8,043 bases of DNA from Lentisphaeria bacterium (GTDB lineage: Bacteria > Verrucomicrobiota > Lentisphaeria > Oligosphaerales > PUNB01): assembly GCA_007133055.1 (NCBI GenBank), contig SLNM01000357.1, positions 1-8,043 of the forward strand, written 5' to 3'. Below are positions 1-5,767 of this stretch, piece after piece. The number at the start of each line of letters is the position of its first letter. Positions within the stretch are counted from its first letter, which is position 1. The notes under the pieces were generated by a model. The model had not been told where the DNA came from. It was given only the letters and a program-made list of their open reading frames with translations, and did not search any database. The translations under genes were made by a program, and so were the position numbers.

Positions 1-434
1 CCGACCCGGACGGCGCCGTCTGGCATCGCATGGGAGACCTTGGCTATCTCGACCAGCAGGGCAGACTGTGGGTCTGCGGAAGAAAAAGTCATCGTGTTCC
101 CACCCCGAACGGAGACATGCAAACCCTATGCTGCGAAGCTTTCTTCAATGAACACCCGGACGTGTATCGCAGTGCGCTGGTCGGACTGCCCGAAGCCGGC
201 AGCCAGTGGAGAACACCGGCCGTTGTGATCGAGCCGGAGTCCGGAAAATTCCCCGGGTCGGCCAGCGCCCGCCAGAAATTCCAGCGGGAACTACTGGAGC
301 TGGCGGCCCACTCACCCCTGACCAAAGGCATTCGCATTATCCTATTTCACCGTTCGTTCCCGGTCGATGTTCGCCACAACGCCAAAATCAAGCGAGAAAT
401 CCTAGCCGACTGGGCCGTGAAAAAGCAGCATTGA
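1..434 (+). CDS. oleC: OleC-like fatty acyl-AMP ligase / beta-lactone synthetase, C-terminal part (5' truncated)
   Basis: The frame is open from base 3 and shows the last 143 residues of an ANL-superfamily (AMP-forming) enzyme; the start lies outside the window. Visible motifs are the ribose-binding GDLGYLD loop near base 30, the hinge GRLWVCGRKSHRV at the junction to the small C-terminal domain, and HNAKIKRE close to the C-terminus, carrying the usual A10-type lysine. The WHRMGDLGYLD...GRKSHRV and VDVRHNAKI signatures are what I associate with OleC-type proteins, which adenylate a long-chain beta-hydroxy acid and close it to a beta-lactone; OleB then decarboxylates this to a long-chain olefin. 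Naming is from remembered family features, and the substrate-binding domain is not in view, so another acyl-CoA or acyl-AMP ligase is possible. The TGA stop overlaps the ATG of the next gene (ATGA), indicating one operon. Confidence 0.72.
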   Translation, partial: DPDGAVWHRMGDLGYLDQQGRLWVCGRKSHRVPTPNGDMQTLCCEAFFNEHPDVYRSALVGLPEAGSQWRTPAVVIEPESGKFPGSASARQKFQRELLELAAHSPLTKGIRIILFHRSFPVDVRHNAKIKREILADWAVKKQH

Positions 435-1126
435 TGAAAAAGCACATCTACACGATCATCGGCATCCTGGTTCCACTGGGACCATTGGCTCTTAGTTTCG
501 ATGAAAAGGTATACTTTTTCCAATACCTGGCACCGGTTCTGGGAGCCATACTGGTCGCGGGCAGCGTCTTTATCGTATGGGACATTTTTGCGGTCAGGAA
601 GAAGCACTGGTCATTCAACGACTCTTATGTTGGTTCGCTCAGAATTGCCCGGCTGCCGGCGGGGGAGTGGCTGTTCTTCATGGGCGTTCCCTATGCCTGC
701 ATATTTATCTACGAAACTGTGACAGCCTATTTTGGCGACTCACAGATTCAGGGATATGACAATTTATTTCTCTATGCCGGCTATGGCCTGGTCCTGCCGG
801 GGCTGATTTTCGGTTTCCTGCAAAAACGAGCTTACACTTCCTGGGTTGCCTTTGCCGTTTCCGGGGCGATCCTTATGGTCTCCCTGTTTTCGGCGGAACT
901 TTGGCAGTCAACAGCGTTCTGGGCCTACATCGGCCTATGCCACTTCGCTTTCCTGCTGGTCAATGGCATTTACGTGAACCTGCCCACCATTTATTACAAC
1001 CAGGAAGAATTCAGCGGCATCAGAATCATCGGCATTCCCTGCGAGGATTTCCTCTATAATTTCAGCTACCTGGTCCTGGTGCTGTTTTCATATCTGCAGT
1101 TCAAGGAAATCCTGGCGATTCCATAA
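434..1126 (+). CDS. Lycopene cyclase domain-containing integral membrane protein (fused CrtYcd type)
   Basis: This is a 230-residue, strongly hydrophobic protein with about seven predicted membrane segments, near residues 6-20, 29-52, 78-98, 111-130, 134-153, 161-180 and 206-226. It looks like the two-repeat fused form of the heterodimeric lycopene cyclase family: WD at 49-50, FND at 61-63, LPAGEWLFF at 74-82 for repeat one, and NGIYVNLP (177-184), GIRI and IPCEDFLYNF (201-210) for repeat two. Family members cyclise the psi-ends of linear carotenoids using acidic P-x-E-(E/D) motifs. Here the second motif is intact (P202-C-E204-D205) but the first reads P75-A-G77-E78, lacking the first acidic residue, so activity is uncertain. 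The start at 434 is chosen because it overlaps the ligase stop as ATGA and begins the hydrophobic family region; a longer in-frame extension back to 206 would lie inside the ligase. It ends with tandem TAA TAA stops. A carotenoid-related or other polyprenoid or lipid substrate is inferred. Confidence 0.8.
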   Translation: MKKHIYTIIGILVPLGPLALSFDEKVYFFQYLAPVLGAILVAGSVFIVWDIFAVRKKHWSFNDSYVGSLRIARLPAGEWLFFMGVPYACIFIYETVTAYFGDSQIQGYDNLFLYAGYGLVLPGLIFGFLQKRAYTSWVAFAVSGAILMVSLFSAELWQSTAFWAYIGLCHFAFLLVNGIYVNLPTIYYNQEEFSGIRIIGIPCEDFLYNFSYLVLVLFSYLQFKEILAIP

Positions 1127-1136
1127 TAACAAGCTC

Positions 1137-1164
1137 TTGACACACCAAAAAACGGAGCTATGTT
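1137..1164 (+). promoter_or_regulatory. Candidate sigma70-type promoter for coaE-rho
   Basis: A perfect -35 TTGACA (1137-1142) is followed after 16 bases by TATGTT (1159-1164), a 4-of-6 match to the -10 consensus, with AT-rich DNA downstream. Transcription would begin near 1171 and give a leader of about 140 bases before coaE. A short inverted pair, AGCTC (1132-1136) and GAGCT (1155-1159), brackets the -35 element and touches the -10; it may be chance or a weak operator. The site falls just after the double stop of the previous gene, where a new transcription unit is expected. Confidence 0.5.
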
Positions 1165-1228
1165 AAATTTTGTTTCCGCAAATTGTGTTTGGACAACCCA
1201 AGTGATCCCCCTTCACTTTTTCCACTGA

Positions 1229-1274
1229 CTGCCGACAATTTTACCTCGGGAATAATACGCTTCGTTGTTGGCGG
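1229..1274 (+). promoter_or_regulatory. Possible stem-loop in the coaE leader
   Basis: GCCGACAA (1231-1238) can pair with TTGTTGGC (1265-1272) with one G-U wobble, and the outer bases 1229-1230 with 1273-1274 can extend the stem. The loop is 26 bases long. No T-tract follows, so it is not a terminator. The arm covers the in-frame TTG at 1265, which argues against that codon as the coaE start. With such a long loop, chance pairing is quite possible. Confidence 0.22.
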
Positions 1275-1312
1275 AAACACTGCTTGCACTTGACTGGCTT
1301 TTTCATCATCCC

Positions 1313-1915
1313 ATGACAATAATCGGCATAACCGGCGGTATCGGAGCTGGCAAAACCACTGCTCTGGCTTGCTTTCAGGAACTTGGCGGCCATGTCCTCG
1401 AGGCGGACGAAGTCACCCGCCACGTCTGCCGCCAGGGTAGCGAGGCCTATCAAATGATCATCGGGCGCTGGGGCTCCAAGGTGATCGGCAAGGACGGAGA
1501 TATTGATCGCGGCGCCATTGCCGAGCTGGTCTTTGGCGATGCCGACCAGCTAGCCTGGCTGAACAGTATCATTCACCCGCGCGTGCAGCAGGCAATCGTC
1601 GCAGCCGCTCGCTCGCTGGCTGGCGGACAGACATTGTTTTGCGCCGTACCCCTGCTCTTCGAGGTCGGCTGGGAAAACCAGTTCGACTGGGTGATATGTG
1701 TTTGGTGCGATCCGGCCACCCAGCAGGAAAGACTGGAAAAACGCGGCTGGAGCCGGGAGCAAATCAAACTGCGCCAAAAACATCAGTGGAGCATGGACAG
1801 GAAGGCGGAGCCGGCCGACTTTGTCGTGGTCAACATCGGATCACACGACCTCCTGGAGATACAGTGCCGCCATCTGTACAACCAACTTGCCAGGCAACCG
1901 GCCAGATCCGATTAA
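1313..1915 (+). CDS. coaE: Dephospho-CoA kinase
   Basis: This cytoplasmic enzyme catalyses the last step of coenzyme A synthesis, ATP-dependent phosphorylation of the 3'-hydroxyl of dephospho-CoA ribose. The 200-residue product has the family's usual length. Visible motifs are the P-loop G8-G-I-G-A-G-K14-T15-T, the conserved acidic stretch EADEVTR with D32, IIHP at 86-89, PLLFE at 113-117 with the expected glycine soon after, and the lid-like basic helix [17 protein letters not shown]. The start at ATG 1313 puts the P-loop eight residues from the N-terminus, as in known CoaE. An in-frame TTG at 1265 would add 16 residues unlike the family, so I do not use it. No clear Shine-Dalgarno sequence precedes 1313. 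It lies 119 bases upstream of rho on the same strand and is probably co-transcribed with it; the pairing is metabolically unrelated but recurs in some PVC bacteria as I recall. Confidence 0.95.
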   Translation: MTIIGITGGIGAGKTTALACFQELGGHVLEADEVTRHVCRQGSEAYQMIIGRWGSKVIGKDGDIDRGAIAELVFGDADQLAWLNSIIHPRVQQAIVAAARSLAGGQTLFCAVPLLFEVGWENQFDWVICVWCDPATQQERLEKRGWSREQIKLRQKHQWSMDRKAEPADFVVVNIGSHDLLEIQCRHLYNQLARQPARSD

Positions 1916-1937
1916 TTCACAATATAAACAAACATTC

Positions 1938-1982
1938 CCTGAATTTAATCAGGCTGAACATATCAGGCCAGCAGGCTCCTGA
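1938..1982 (+). promoter_or_regulatory. Candidate alternative-pairing leader of rho
   Basis: Four complementary short blocks occur in order: CCTGA (1938-1942), TCAGG (1949-1953), TCAGG (1963-1967) and CCTGA (1978-1982). The first two can form a 5-bp stem with a 6-base loop. TCAG plus GCC (1963-1969) can pair with GGC (1974-1976) and CTGA (1979-1982) around an AGCA loop with a two-base bulge. The last block overlaps the 5' arm of the hairpin next to the T7 tract, so the two cannot form together, as in attenuator logic. The stems are short, so this is a hypothesis drawn from base-pairing only. Confidence 0.3.
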
Positions 1983-2005
1983 CCATCCTGGTCGATCCTT
2001 TTTTT
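1981..2005 (+). terminator. Attenuator-like hairpin with T7 tract upstream of rho
   Basis: GACCA (1981-1985) pairs perfectly with TGGTC (1989-1993) around a three-base loop, followed by five bases and a run of seven T residues (1999-2005). It lies 30 bases before the rho start codon. The stem is short and separated from the T-run, so it would be a weak intrinsic terminator or pause site. Its position in the coaE-rho gap fits partial termination or attenuation of rho expression; Escherichia coli rho is autoregulated in its leader, although by Rho-dependent termination. Confidence 0.33.
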
Positions 2006-2034
2006 GGCAACAACAGCACGGAGAACAACATATA

Positions 2035-3435
2035 ATGAACGAAGATCGTAGGACAGACAAAGAAAACCCTGAAAATGAGCAGCAGCGGGCGAAACCCGGA
2101 CACCGCGGTCACTGGAAGAGCCGTGGCGGCGGGGAAGCGGGAGAATCACAGGAAGGCACGCTCAAACGCGATATTCCTGCCCATAACATAGACCTGCGGC
2201 AGTTGCAGTCGATGCCCATGGCCGAACTGACCAACATGGGCCTGGAACTTAATATCGAAGGAGTCGGCTCGCTCAACAAGCACGACCTGATTTTCGAAAT
2301 CCTTAAGGTAAACACGGAAAAAAGCGGGCTGCTCTTCGGCGGCGGCGTGCTGGAAGTGCTGCCGGACGGCTTCGGTTTTCTGCGCAGTGCCGAGTACAGC
2401 TACCTGCCCTGCCCGGAAGACATTTACATGAGTCCCTCGCAGATTCGCCGATTCTCGCTGCGCACCGGCGACGAGGTCAGCGGGCAAATCAGGCAGCCGC
2501 GGGAGAAGGAGCGGTTCTTCGCCATGATCAAAGTGGAGTCGACCAATCGCGAGCCGCCCGAGTCCAAGCGCAAGCGAGTCCCGTTTGAGAACCTGACCCC
2601 GCTGTTCCCCACCCAGCGCCTGATCATGGAAACTGCGACCGAGGAAATTGAAACCAGGGTGATCGATCTGGTCACCCCGATCGGGCGCGGCCAGCGCGGA
2701 TTGATCGTGGCCGCACCGCGCACCGGCAAAACCGTGCTCCTGCAAAAGGTGGCAAACAGTATCGCCGCCAACAACGAAGACATCATTCTGATGGTCCTGC
2801 TGATCGACGAACGACCGGAGGAGGTCACGGAAATGAAGCGGATGGTCAAGGGCGAGGTGATCCATTCCACCTTCGACGAGCGGCCGGAACGACATGTCCA
2901 AGTGGCTGAAATGGTCATTGAAAAAGCCAAGCGCCAGATCGAGCACGGTCGCCATGTGGTGATCCTGCTTGACAGTATCACCCGCCTGGCCCGAGCCTAC
3001 AATGCCGTCGAACCGCACAGCGGACGCATCCTCTCCGGCGGGGTGGACGCCAACGCGCTGCACAAGCCGAAACGATTCTTCGGCGCCGCCCGCAACATCG
3101 AGGAGGGAGGCAGTCTTACCATCATCGCCACCGCCCTGGTGGAAACTGGCAGTCGCATGGACGAAGTGATCTTCGAGGAGTTCAAGGGCACCGGCAACAT
3201 GGAACTGCATCTTGACCGGCACATGGTTGACAAGCGGGTCTTCCCAGCCATCAACGTCGAGCGCAGCGGCACCAGAAGGGAGGAGCTGCTGCTGCATCCC
3301 GACGAGCTGGAAAGAGTTTGGCAGTTGCGGCGTGTCCTCAACGGAGTACCACCGGTGGAGGCGATGGAGCTGCTGATCAAGAAGCTGAAGAAAACCCAGC
3401 ATAACGCCGAGTTCCTGCTGGCTTTGCAAGTTTGA
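2035..3435 (+). CDS. rho: Transcription termination factor Rho
   Basis: Rho is a homohexameric RNA-dependent ATPase/translocase that ends transcription of untranslated RNA. The 466-residue product is longer than the 419 residues of the E. coli protein because of a charged, low-complexity N-terminus (residues 1-47, rich in E, R, G and Q, including RGGG at 30-33). Next come an N-terminal helical domain (about 53-90) and the cold-shock-like RNA-binding fold (about 100-170, [16 protein letters not shown]). The RecA-type motor has Walker A G222[10 protein letters not shown]232-T233, the [13 protein letters not shown] stretch, Walker B VVILLD313, the Q-loop region [14 protein letters not shown] at 337-350, and the [11 protein letters not shown] and [12 protein letters not shown] blocks near the R-loop. 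In the P-loop, R229-T replaces the E. coli K-A pair, which I regard as a normal variant. ATG 2035 has GGAG at 2020-2023, 11 bases upstream. A long in-frame extension upstream overlaps coaE and is unlike Rho, so it is rejected. Confidence 0.97.
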   Translation: MNEDRRTDKENPENEQQRAKPGHRGHWKSRGGGEAGESQEGTLKRDIPAHNIDLRQLQSMPMAELTNMGLELNIEGVGSLNKHDLIFEILKVNTEKSGLLFGGGVLEVLPDGFGFLRSAEYSYLPCPEDIYMSPSQIRRFSLRTGDEVSGQIRQPREKERFFAMIKVESTNREPPESKRKRVPFENLTPLFPTQRLIMETATEEIETRVIDLVTPIGRGQRGLIVAAPRTGKTVLLQKVANSIAANNEDIILMVLLIDERPEEVTEMKRMVKGEVIHSTFDERPERHVQVAEMVIEKAKRQIEHGRHVVILLDSITRLARAYNAVEPHSGRILSGGVDANALHKPKRFFGAARNIEEGGSLTIIATALVETGSRMDEVIFEEFKGTGNMELHLDRHMVDKRVFPAINVERSGTRREELLLHPDELERVWQLRRVLNGVPPVEAMELLIKKLKKTQHNAEFLLALQV

Positions 3436-3454
3436 CAAACTCGCGCGCGGTCTC

Positions 3455-3483
3455 TTGCGAAACGGCGGGAGCCAAGCTACATT
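3455..3483 (+). promoter_or_regulatory. Candidate promoter for the zinc-ribbon/parE/parC unit
   Basis: TTGCGA (3455-3460) and TACATT (3478-3483) are each 4-of-6 matches to -35 and -10 consensus with a 17-base spacer. The surroundings resemble the candidate promoter upstream of coaE: both have CTCTTG at the -35 and AGCTA(T/C)(G/A)TT at the -10. Transcription would start near 3490, just before the inverted repeat at 3495. A full TTGACA at 3432-3437 overlaps the rho stop but has no convincing -10 at the right distance. Confidence 0.4.
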
Positions 3484-3494
3484 CCCGCACATGA

Positions 3495-3577
3495 GTTCGA
3501 AACCGGGCAGATTCGCTCCCGGTTGGCAAACTTCTTTCGAACAATGTCCTGCACACTGCACGGACGTAAGCTTTTAC
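3495..3577 (+). promoter_or_regulatory. Hairpin-rich leader upstream of the zinc-ribbon gene
   Basis: Three inverted repeats lie in 83 bases. A nested one has outer arms GTTCGA (3495-3500) and TCGAAC (3537-3542) enclosing AACCGGG (3501-3507) and CCCGGTT (3518-3524). A second pairs GTCCTGCA (3546-3553) with TGCA (3557-3560) and GGAC (3562-3565) around a CAC loop with one bulged C. A third pairs GTAA (3566-3569) with TTAC (3574-3577). A second GGAC at 3582-3585 could compete for the same GTCC. No T-tract follows, so a Rho-independent terminator for rho is unlikely. A structured 5' leader or processing site is the better reading. It matches no riboswitch class I recognise. Confidence 0.4.
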
Positions 3578-3593
3578 ACGTGGACTAAAACGC

Positions 3594-3599
3594 AAGGAG
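3594..3599 (+). promoter_or_regulatory. Strong Shine-Dalgarno site of the zinc-ribbon gene
   Basis: AAGGAG lies seven bases upstream of ATG 3607. It is the clearest ribosome-binding site in the window and fixes the start of this short gene, supporting it as really translated. parE and parC, by contrast, have only weak sites. Confidence 0.75.
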
Positions 3600-3606
3600 C
3601 CTTGTT

Positions 3607-3852
3607 ATGGAAACCATTCGTTGCTCGTATTGCGAATGCAGAGTGTTGGTTCGGGTGGTCGACGACGAAGGGGGAATGTGCCCCGAATGCGGCGCCGTCA
3701 TCACCGGTGCCATGATGCTTAGCATGGGTAACAACTTCGACGATGAAATCGATGACGACCACGATGACCGGGACGACGACCCGATTGATCGGGATATCGA
3801 CGAGGACGACGAGCTTGAGGACGAGGACAAAGACGAGGATGAGGAACTCTAG
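3607..3852 (+). CDS. Small zinc-ribbon protein with acidic C-terminal tail, function unknown
   Basis: This 81-residue protein has two parts. Residues 1-35 form a probable zinc ribbon with ligands C6-x2-C9 and C25-P-E-C28, separated by 15 residues; C11 is an extra cysteine. Residues 45-81 form a tail in which 27 of 37 residues are Asp or Glu, with only one His, two Arg and one Lys, so it is almost certainly disordered and strongly negative. I do not recognise a named family; short CxxC...CPxC ribbons of this kind are common in PVC genomes. It has the best ribosome-binding site in the window and ends 12 bases before parE, so it is likely co-expressed with topoisomerase IV. The tail could mimic DNA or bind a basic partner. 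E. coli YacG, a gyrase inhibitor, also has a C-x2-C-x15-C ribbon spacing and an acidic C-terminus and is encoded near coaE; the likeness is in architecture only. The GAC/GAG-rich tail DNA is low-complexity and could expand or contract. Confidence 0.82.
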   Translation: METIRCSYCECRVLVRVVDDEGGMCPECGAVITGAMMLSMGNNFDDEIDDDHDDRDDDPIDRDIDEDDELEDEDKDEDEEL

Positions 3853-3864
3853 CCGGATACAGCC

Positions 3865-5685
3865 ATGACCGACAGCAATCCCCAAGTTTATGACGAAAGC
3901 AAGGTAAAAACCCTTAGTTCGCTGGAGCATATTCGCACCCGCCCCGGAATGTACATCGGACGTCTCGGCGACGGGTCCAACCCGGACGACGGCATCTATG
4001 TGCTGCTGAAGGAAACTATTGACAACAGTGTCGACGAGTTCATCATGGGGCATGGCCGACGGGTCGATGTCGATATCGACAACATTGACGACGAGGGTCG
4101 GGCGCGAGTGCGCGTGCGCGACTACGGCCGCGGCATTCCTCTGGGCAAAGTGGTCGACTGCGTCTCCCAGATCAACACCGGCGCCAAGTACAACAATGAT
4201 GTCTTTCAGTTCTCCGTCGGCCTGAACGGGGTCGGCACCAAGGCGGTCAACGCCCTCTCCCGGGAATTTGTCGTCACCTCGACCCGCGACGGCAAGTTTA
4301 AGCGGGCCATATTCACCGAAGGCGTAATGACCAGCGAGGAGGACGGCGATACCGACCAGCCCAACGGCACGGAAATCAGTTTCCTGCCCTCCCCCCAGTT
4401 CTTTCCCGATTTCAGGTTCGATGAAAAGCATATCCGCCGCCGGCTCCGCAGCTATGCCTGCCTGAACAGCGGCCTGTCCCTGCATTTCAACGGCGAAAAA
4501 TTCCACTCCCGCAACGGACTGCTCGACCTGCTCGCCGAAAAGGTGGACCAGGAAAAAGTCTACCCCATTGTCTATTTCAAAAACAAACACCTTGAATTCG
4601 CTTTCTGCCATACCACCAGCTACGGCGAAGCCTACTATTCCTTTGTCAATGGCCAGTATACCAAGGACGGCGGCACCCACCAGTCAGCCTTTCGAGAGGG
4701 CATCCTGAAAGGAGTCAATGAATTCGCCGGCAAAAACCTGGACGGCAACGACGTTCGCAACGGGGTCGTAGGCGCCATCGCAGTCAAGCTGCAAGAGCCG
4801 GTCTTCGAGTCGCAAACCAAAAACAAACTGGGCAACAATGAAATTCGCGGCGAGATCGTAACCAAGGTCAAGGACGCGGTGGCCACCTATCTCTATCAGC
4901 ACCGGGAGATGGCAGAACGCTTGTTCGAGAAGGTTCAGCAGAACGAAAGGCTGCGCCGGGATATTCAGAACGTCAAAAGACAGGCGCGCGACAAGGCTCG
5001 CAAGGGCATGTTGAAAATCCCCAAGCTCAGAGACTGCAAGCACCATCTCAGCGACGCCACGGAAATGGGTGCCAAATCAATGATTTTCCTTACCGAAGGA
5101 CAATCGGCCGCAGGCTCGATGATCAGTTGCCGCGATGTCGACACCCAGGCCATCTTCTGCCTCAAGGGCAAGCCGCTTAACTGCTTCGGACACCGCCAGG
5201 AAACCGTCTACAAAAATGAAGAGCTTTACTTCGTCATGCGCGCCCTGGGAGTCGAGGAGGGCATGGAGAATCTGCGCTACGAAAAAATCATCCTGGCCAC
5301 CGACGCCGATGTCGACGGCCTCCACATCCGCAACCTGCTGATCACCTTCTTTCTTACCTTTTTCGAACAACTGGTGCTCAGCGAGCATGTTTACATCCTG
5401 GAAACCCCCCTGTTCCGCGTGCGCAACAAGAAGCAGACCATCTACTGCTACGACCAGCACGAACGGCGGCAGGCACTCGAAAAGCTGGGAGCTTCCTGCG
5501 AAGTAACCCGTTTCAAAGGACTGGGAGAAATCTCGCCCGGGGAATTCGGCCAGTTCATCGGGCCTGACATCCGCCTGAAACCGGTGACCGTGGACAATAT
5601 GCACCATGTTCCCATACTGCTGAACTTCTTCATGGGCCGCAACACTCCGGAGCGCCGCGACTATATCATGGAAAGGCTGGTCTGA
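3865..5685 (+). CDS. parE: DNA topoisomerase IV subunit B (GyrB/ParE family ATPase)
   Basis: This is the ATPase and TOPRIM subunit of a type IIA topoisomerase that, with ParC, decatenates and relaxes DNA. At 606 residues it is ParE-sized, without the large insertion found in some GyrB proteins. The GHKL domain shows E50 in KETIDNSVDE (the general base), N54, D86 with GRGIP at 88-92, and the ATP lid GLNGVGTKAVNALS at 119-132. The transducer domain carries Q317-T-K319. The TOPRIM domain has E411-G-Q-S-A and D480-A-D482-V-D484-G, so the metal-binding acidic residues are present, though the usual EGDSA reads EGQSA. KGLGE lies at 551-555 and the protein ends in RRDYIMERLV. RLGDGS near residue 33, VRDYGRGIPLGKVVDC and FKGLGEISPGEF match the Bacteroidota-type ParE. 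ATG 3865 is 12 bases after the previous stop, with a weak GGA at 3855-3857, suggesting translational coupling. Gyrase activity cannot be excluded from sequence alone. Confidence 0.93.
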   Translation: MTDSNPQVYDESKVKTLSSLEHIRTRPGMYIGRLGDGSNPDDGIYVLLKETIDNSVDEFIMGHGRRVDVDIDNIDDEGRARVRVRDYGRGIPLGKVVDCVSQINTGAKYNNDVFQFSVGLNGVGTKAVNALSREFVVTSTRDGKFKRAIFTEGVMTSEEDGDTDQPNGTEISFLPSPQFFPDFRFDEKHIRRRLRSYACLNSGLSLHFNGEKFHSRNGLLDLLAEKVDQEKVYPIVYFKNKHLEFAFCHTTSYGEAYYSFVNGQYTKDGGTHQSAFREGILKGVNEFAGKNLDGNDVRNGVVGAIAVKLQEPVFESQTKNKLGNNEIRGEIVTKVKDAVATYLYQHREMAERLFEKVQQNERLRRDIQNVKRQARDKARKGMLKIPKLRDCKHHLSDATEMGAKSMIFLTEGQSAAGSMISCRDVDTQAIFCLKGKPLNCFGHRQETVYKNEELYFVMRALGVEEGMENLRYEKIILATDADVDGLHIRNLLITFFLTFFEQLVLSEHVYILETPLFRVRNKKQTIYCYDQHERRQALEKLGASCEVTRFKGLGEISPGEFGQFIGPDIRLKPVTVDNMHHVPILLNFFMGRNTPERRDYIMERLV

Positions 5686-5711
5686 ACTGCCAGAGAGCTG
5701 CCTCGGCATGC

Positions 5712-5727
5712 CATTCCGGAGGGAATG
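5712..5727 (+). promoter_or_regulatory. Short perfect hairpin in the parE-parC gap
   Basis: CATTCC (5712-5717) and GGAATG (5722-5727) form a perfect 6-bp stem with a GGAG loop, next to a palindromic GGCATGCC (5705-5712). No T-tract follows, so it is not an intrinsic terminator. The gap is only 82 bases and no convincing promoter is seen, so parC is probably read from the parE transcript; the hairpin may be a processing or stabilising element. Confidence 0.3.
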
Positions 5728-5767
5728 AATTAGAGATGGCTGTGGAAAAATGGAATAGCTGTATCGA

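Noticed and set aside
1265..1312. TTG start for a longer CoaE
   Set aside because: The extra 16 residues precede the P-loop and do not fit the family; the codon also lies in a possible stem.
1887..1928. TTGCCA (1887-1892) with TATAAA (1923-1928) as a separate rho promoter
   Set aside because: The spacing is 30 bases, far outside the 16-18 expected; TATAAA alone is common in AT-rich gaps.
1639..2034. In-frame upstream extension of rho
   Set aside because: It overlaps most of the 3' half of coaE, and its translation is unlike any Rho N-terminus; ATG 2035 has a plausible GGAG site.
2146..3561. Long open frame on the reverse strand across rho (471 codons)
   Set aside because: It lies antisense to an unmistakable Rho, and its translation (rich in His, Gln, Leu and Val) is the mirror of GC-rich codon usage; no domain is recognisable.
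3736..3849. GAC/GAG-rich DNA as a tandem repeat or CRISPR-like array
   Set aside because: It is only the codon-level reflection of the acidic tail; units are irregular and there are no spacers.
5725..5733. Two-codon reading frame ATG AAT TAG after GGAGGG in the parE-parC gap
   Set aside because: The Shine-Dalgarno-like word is almost touching the ATG, the frame is only two codons long, and the same bases are explained by the hairpin at 5712-5727.
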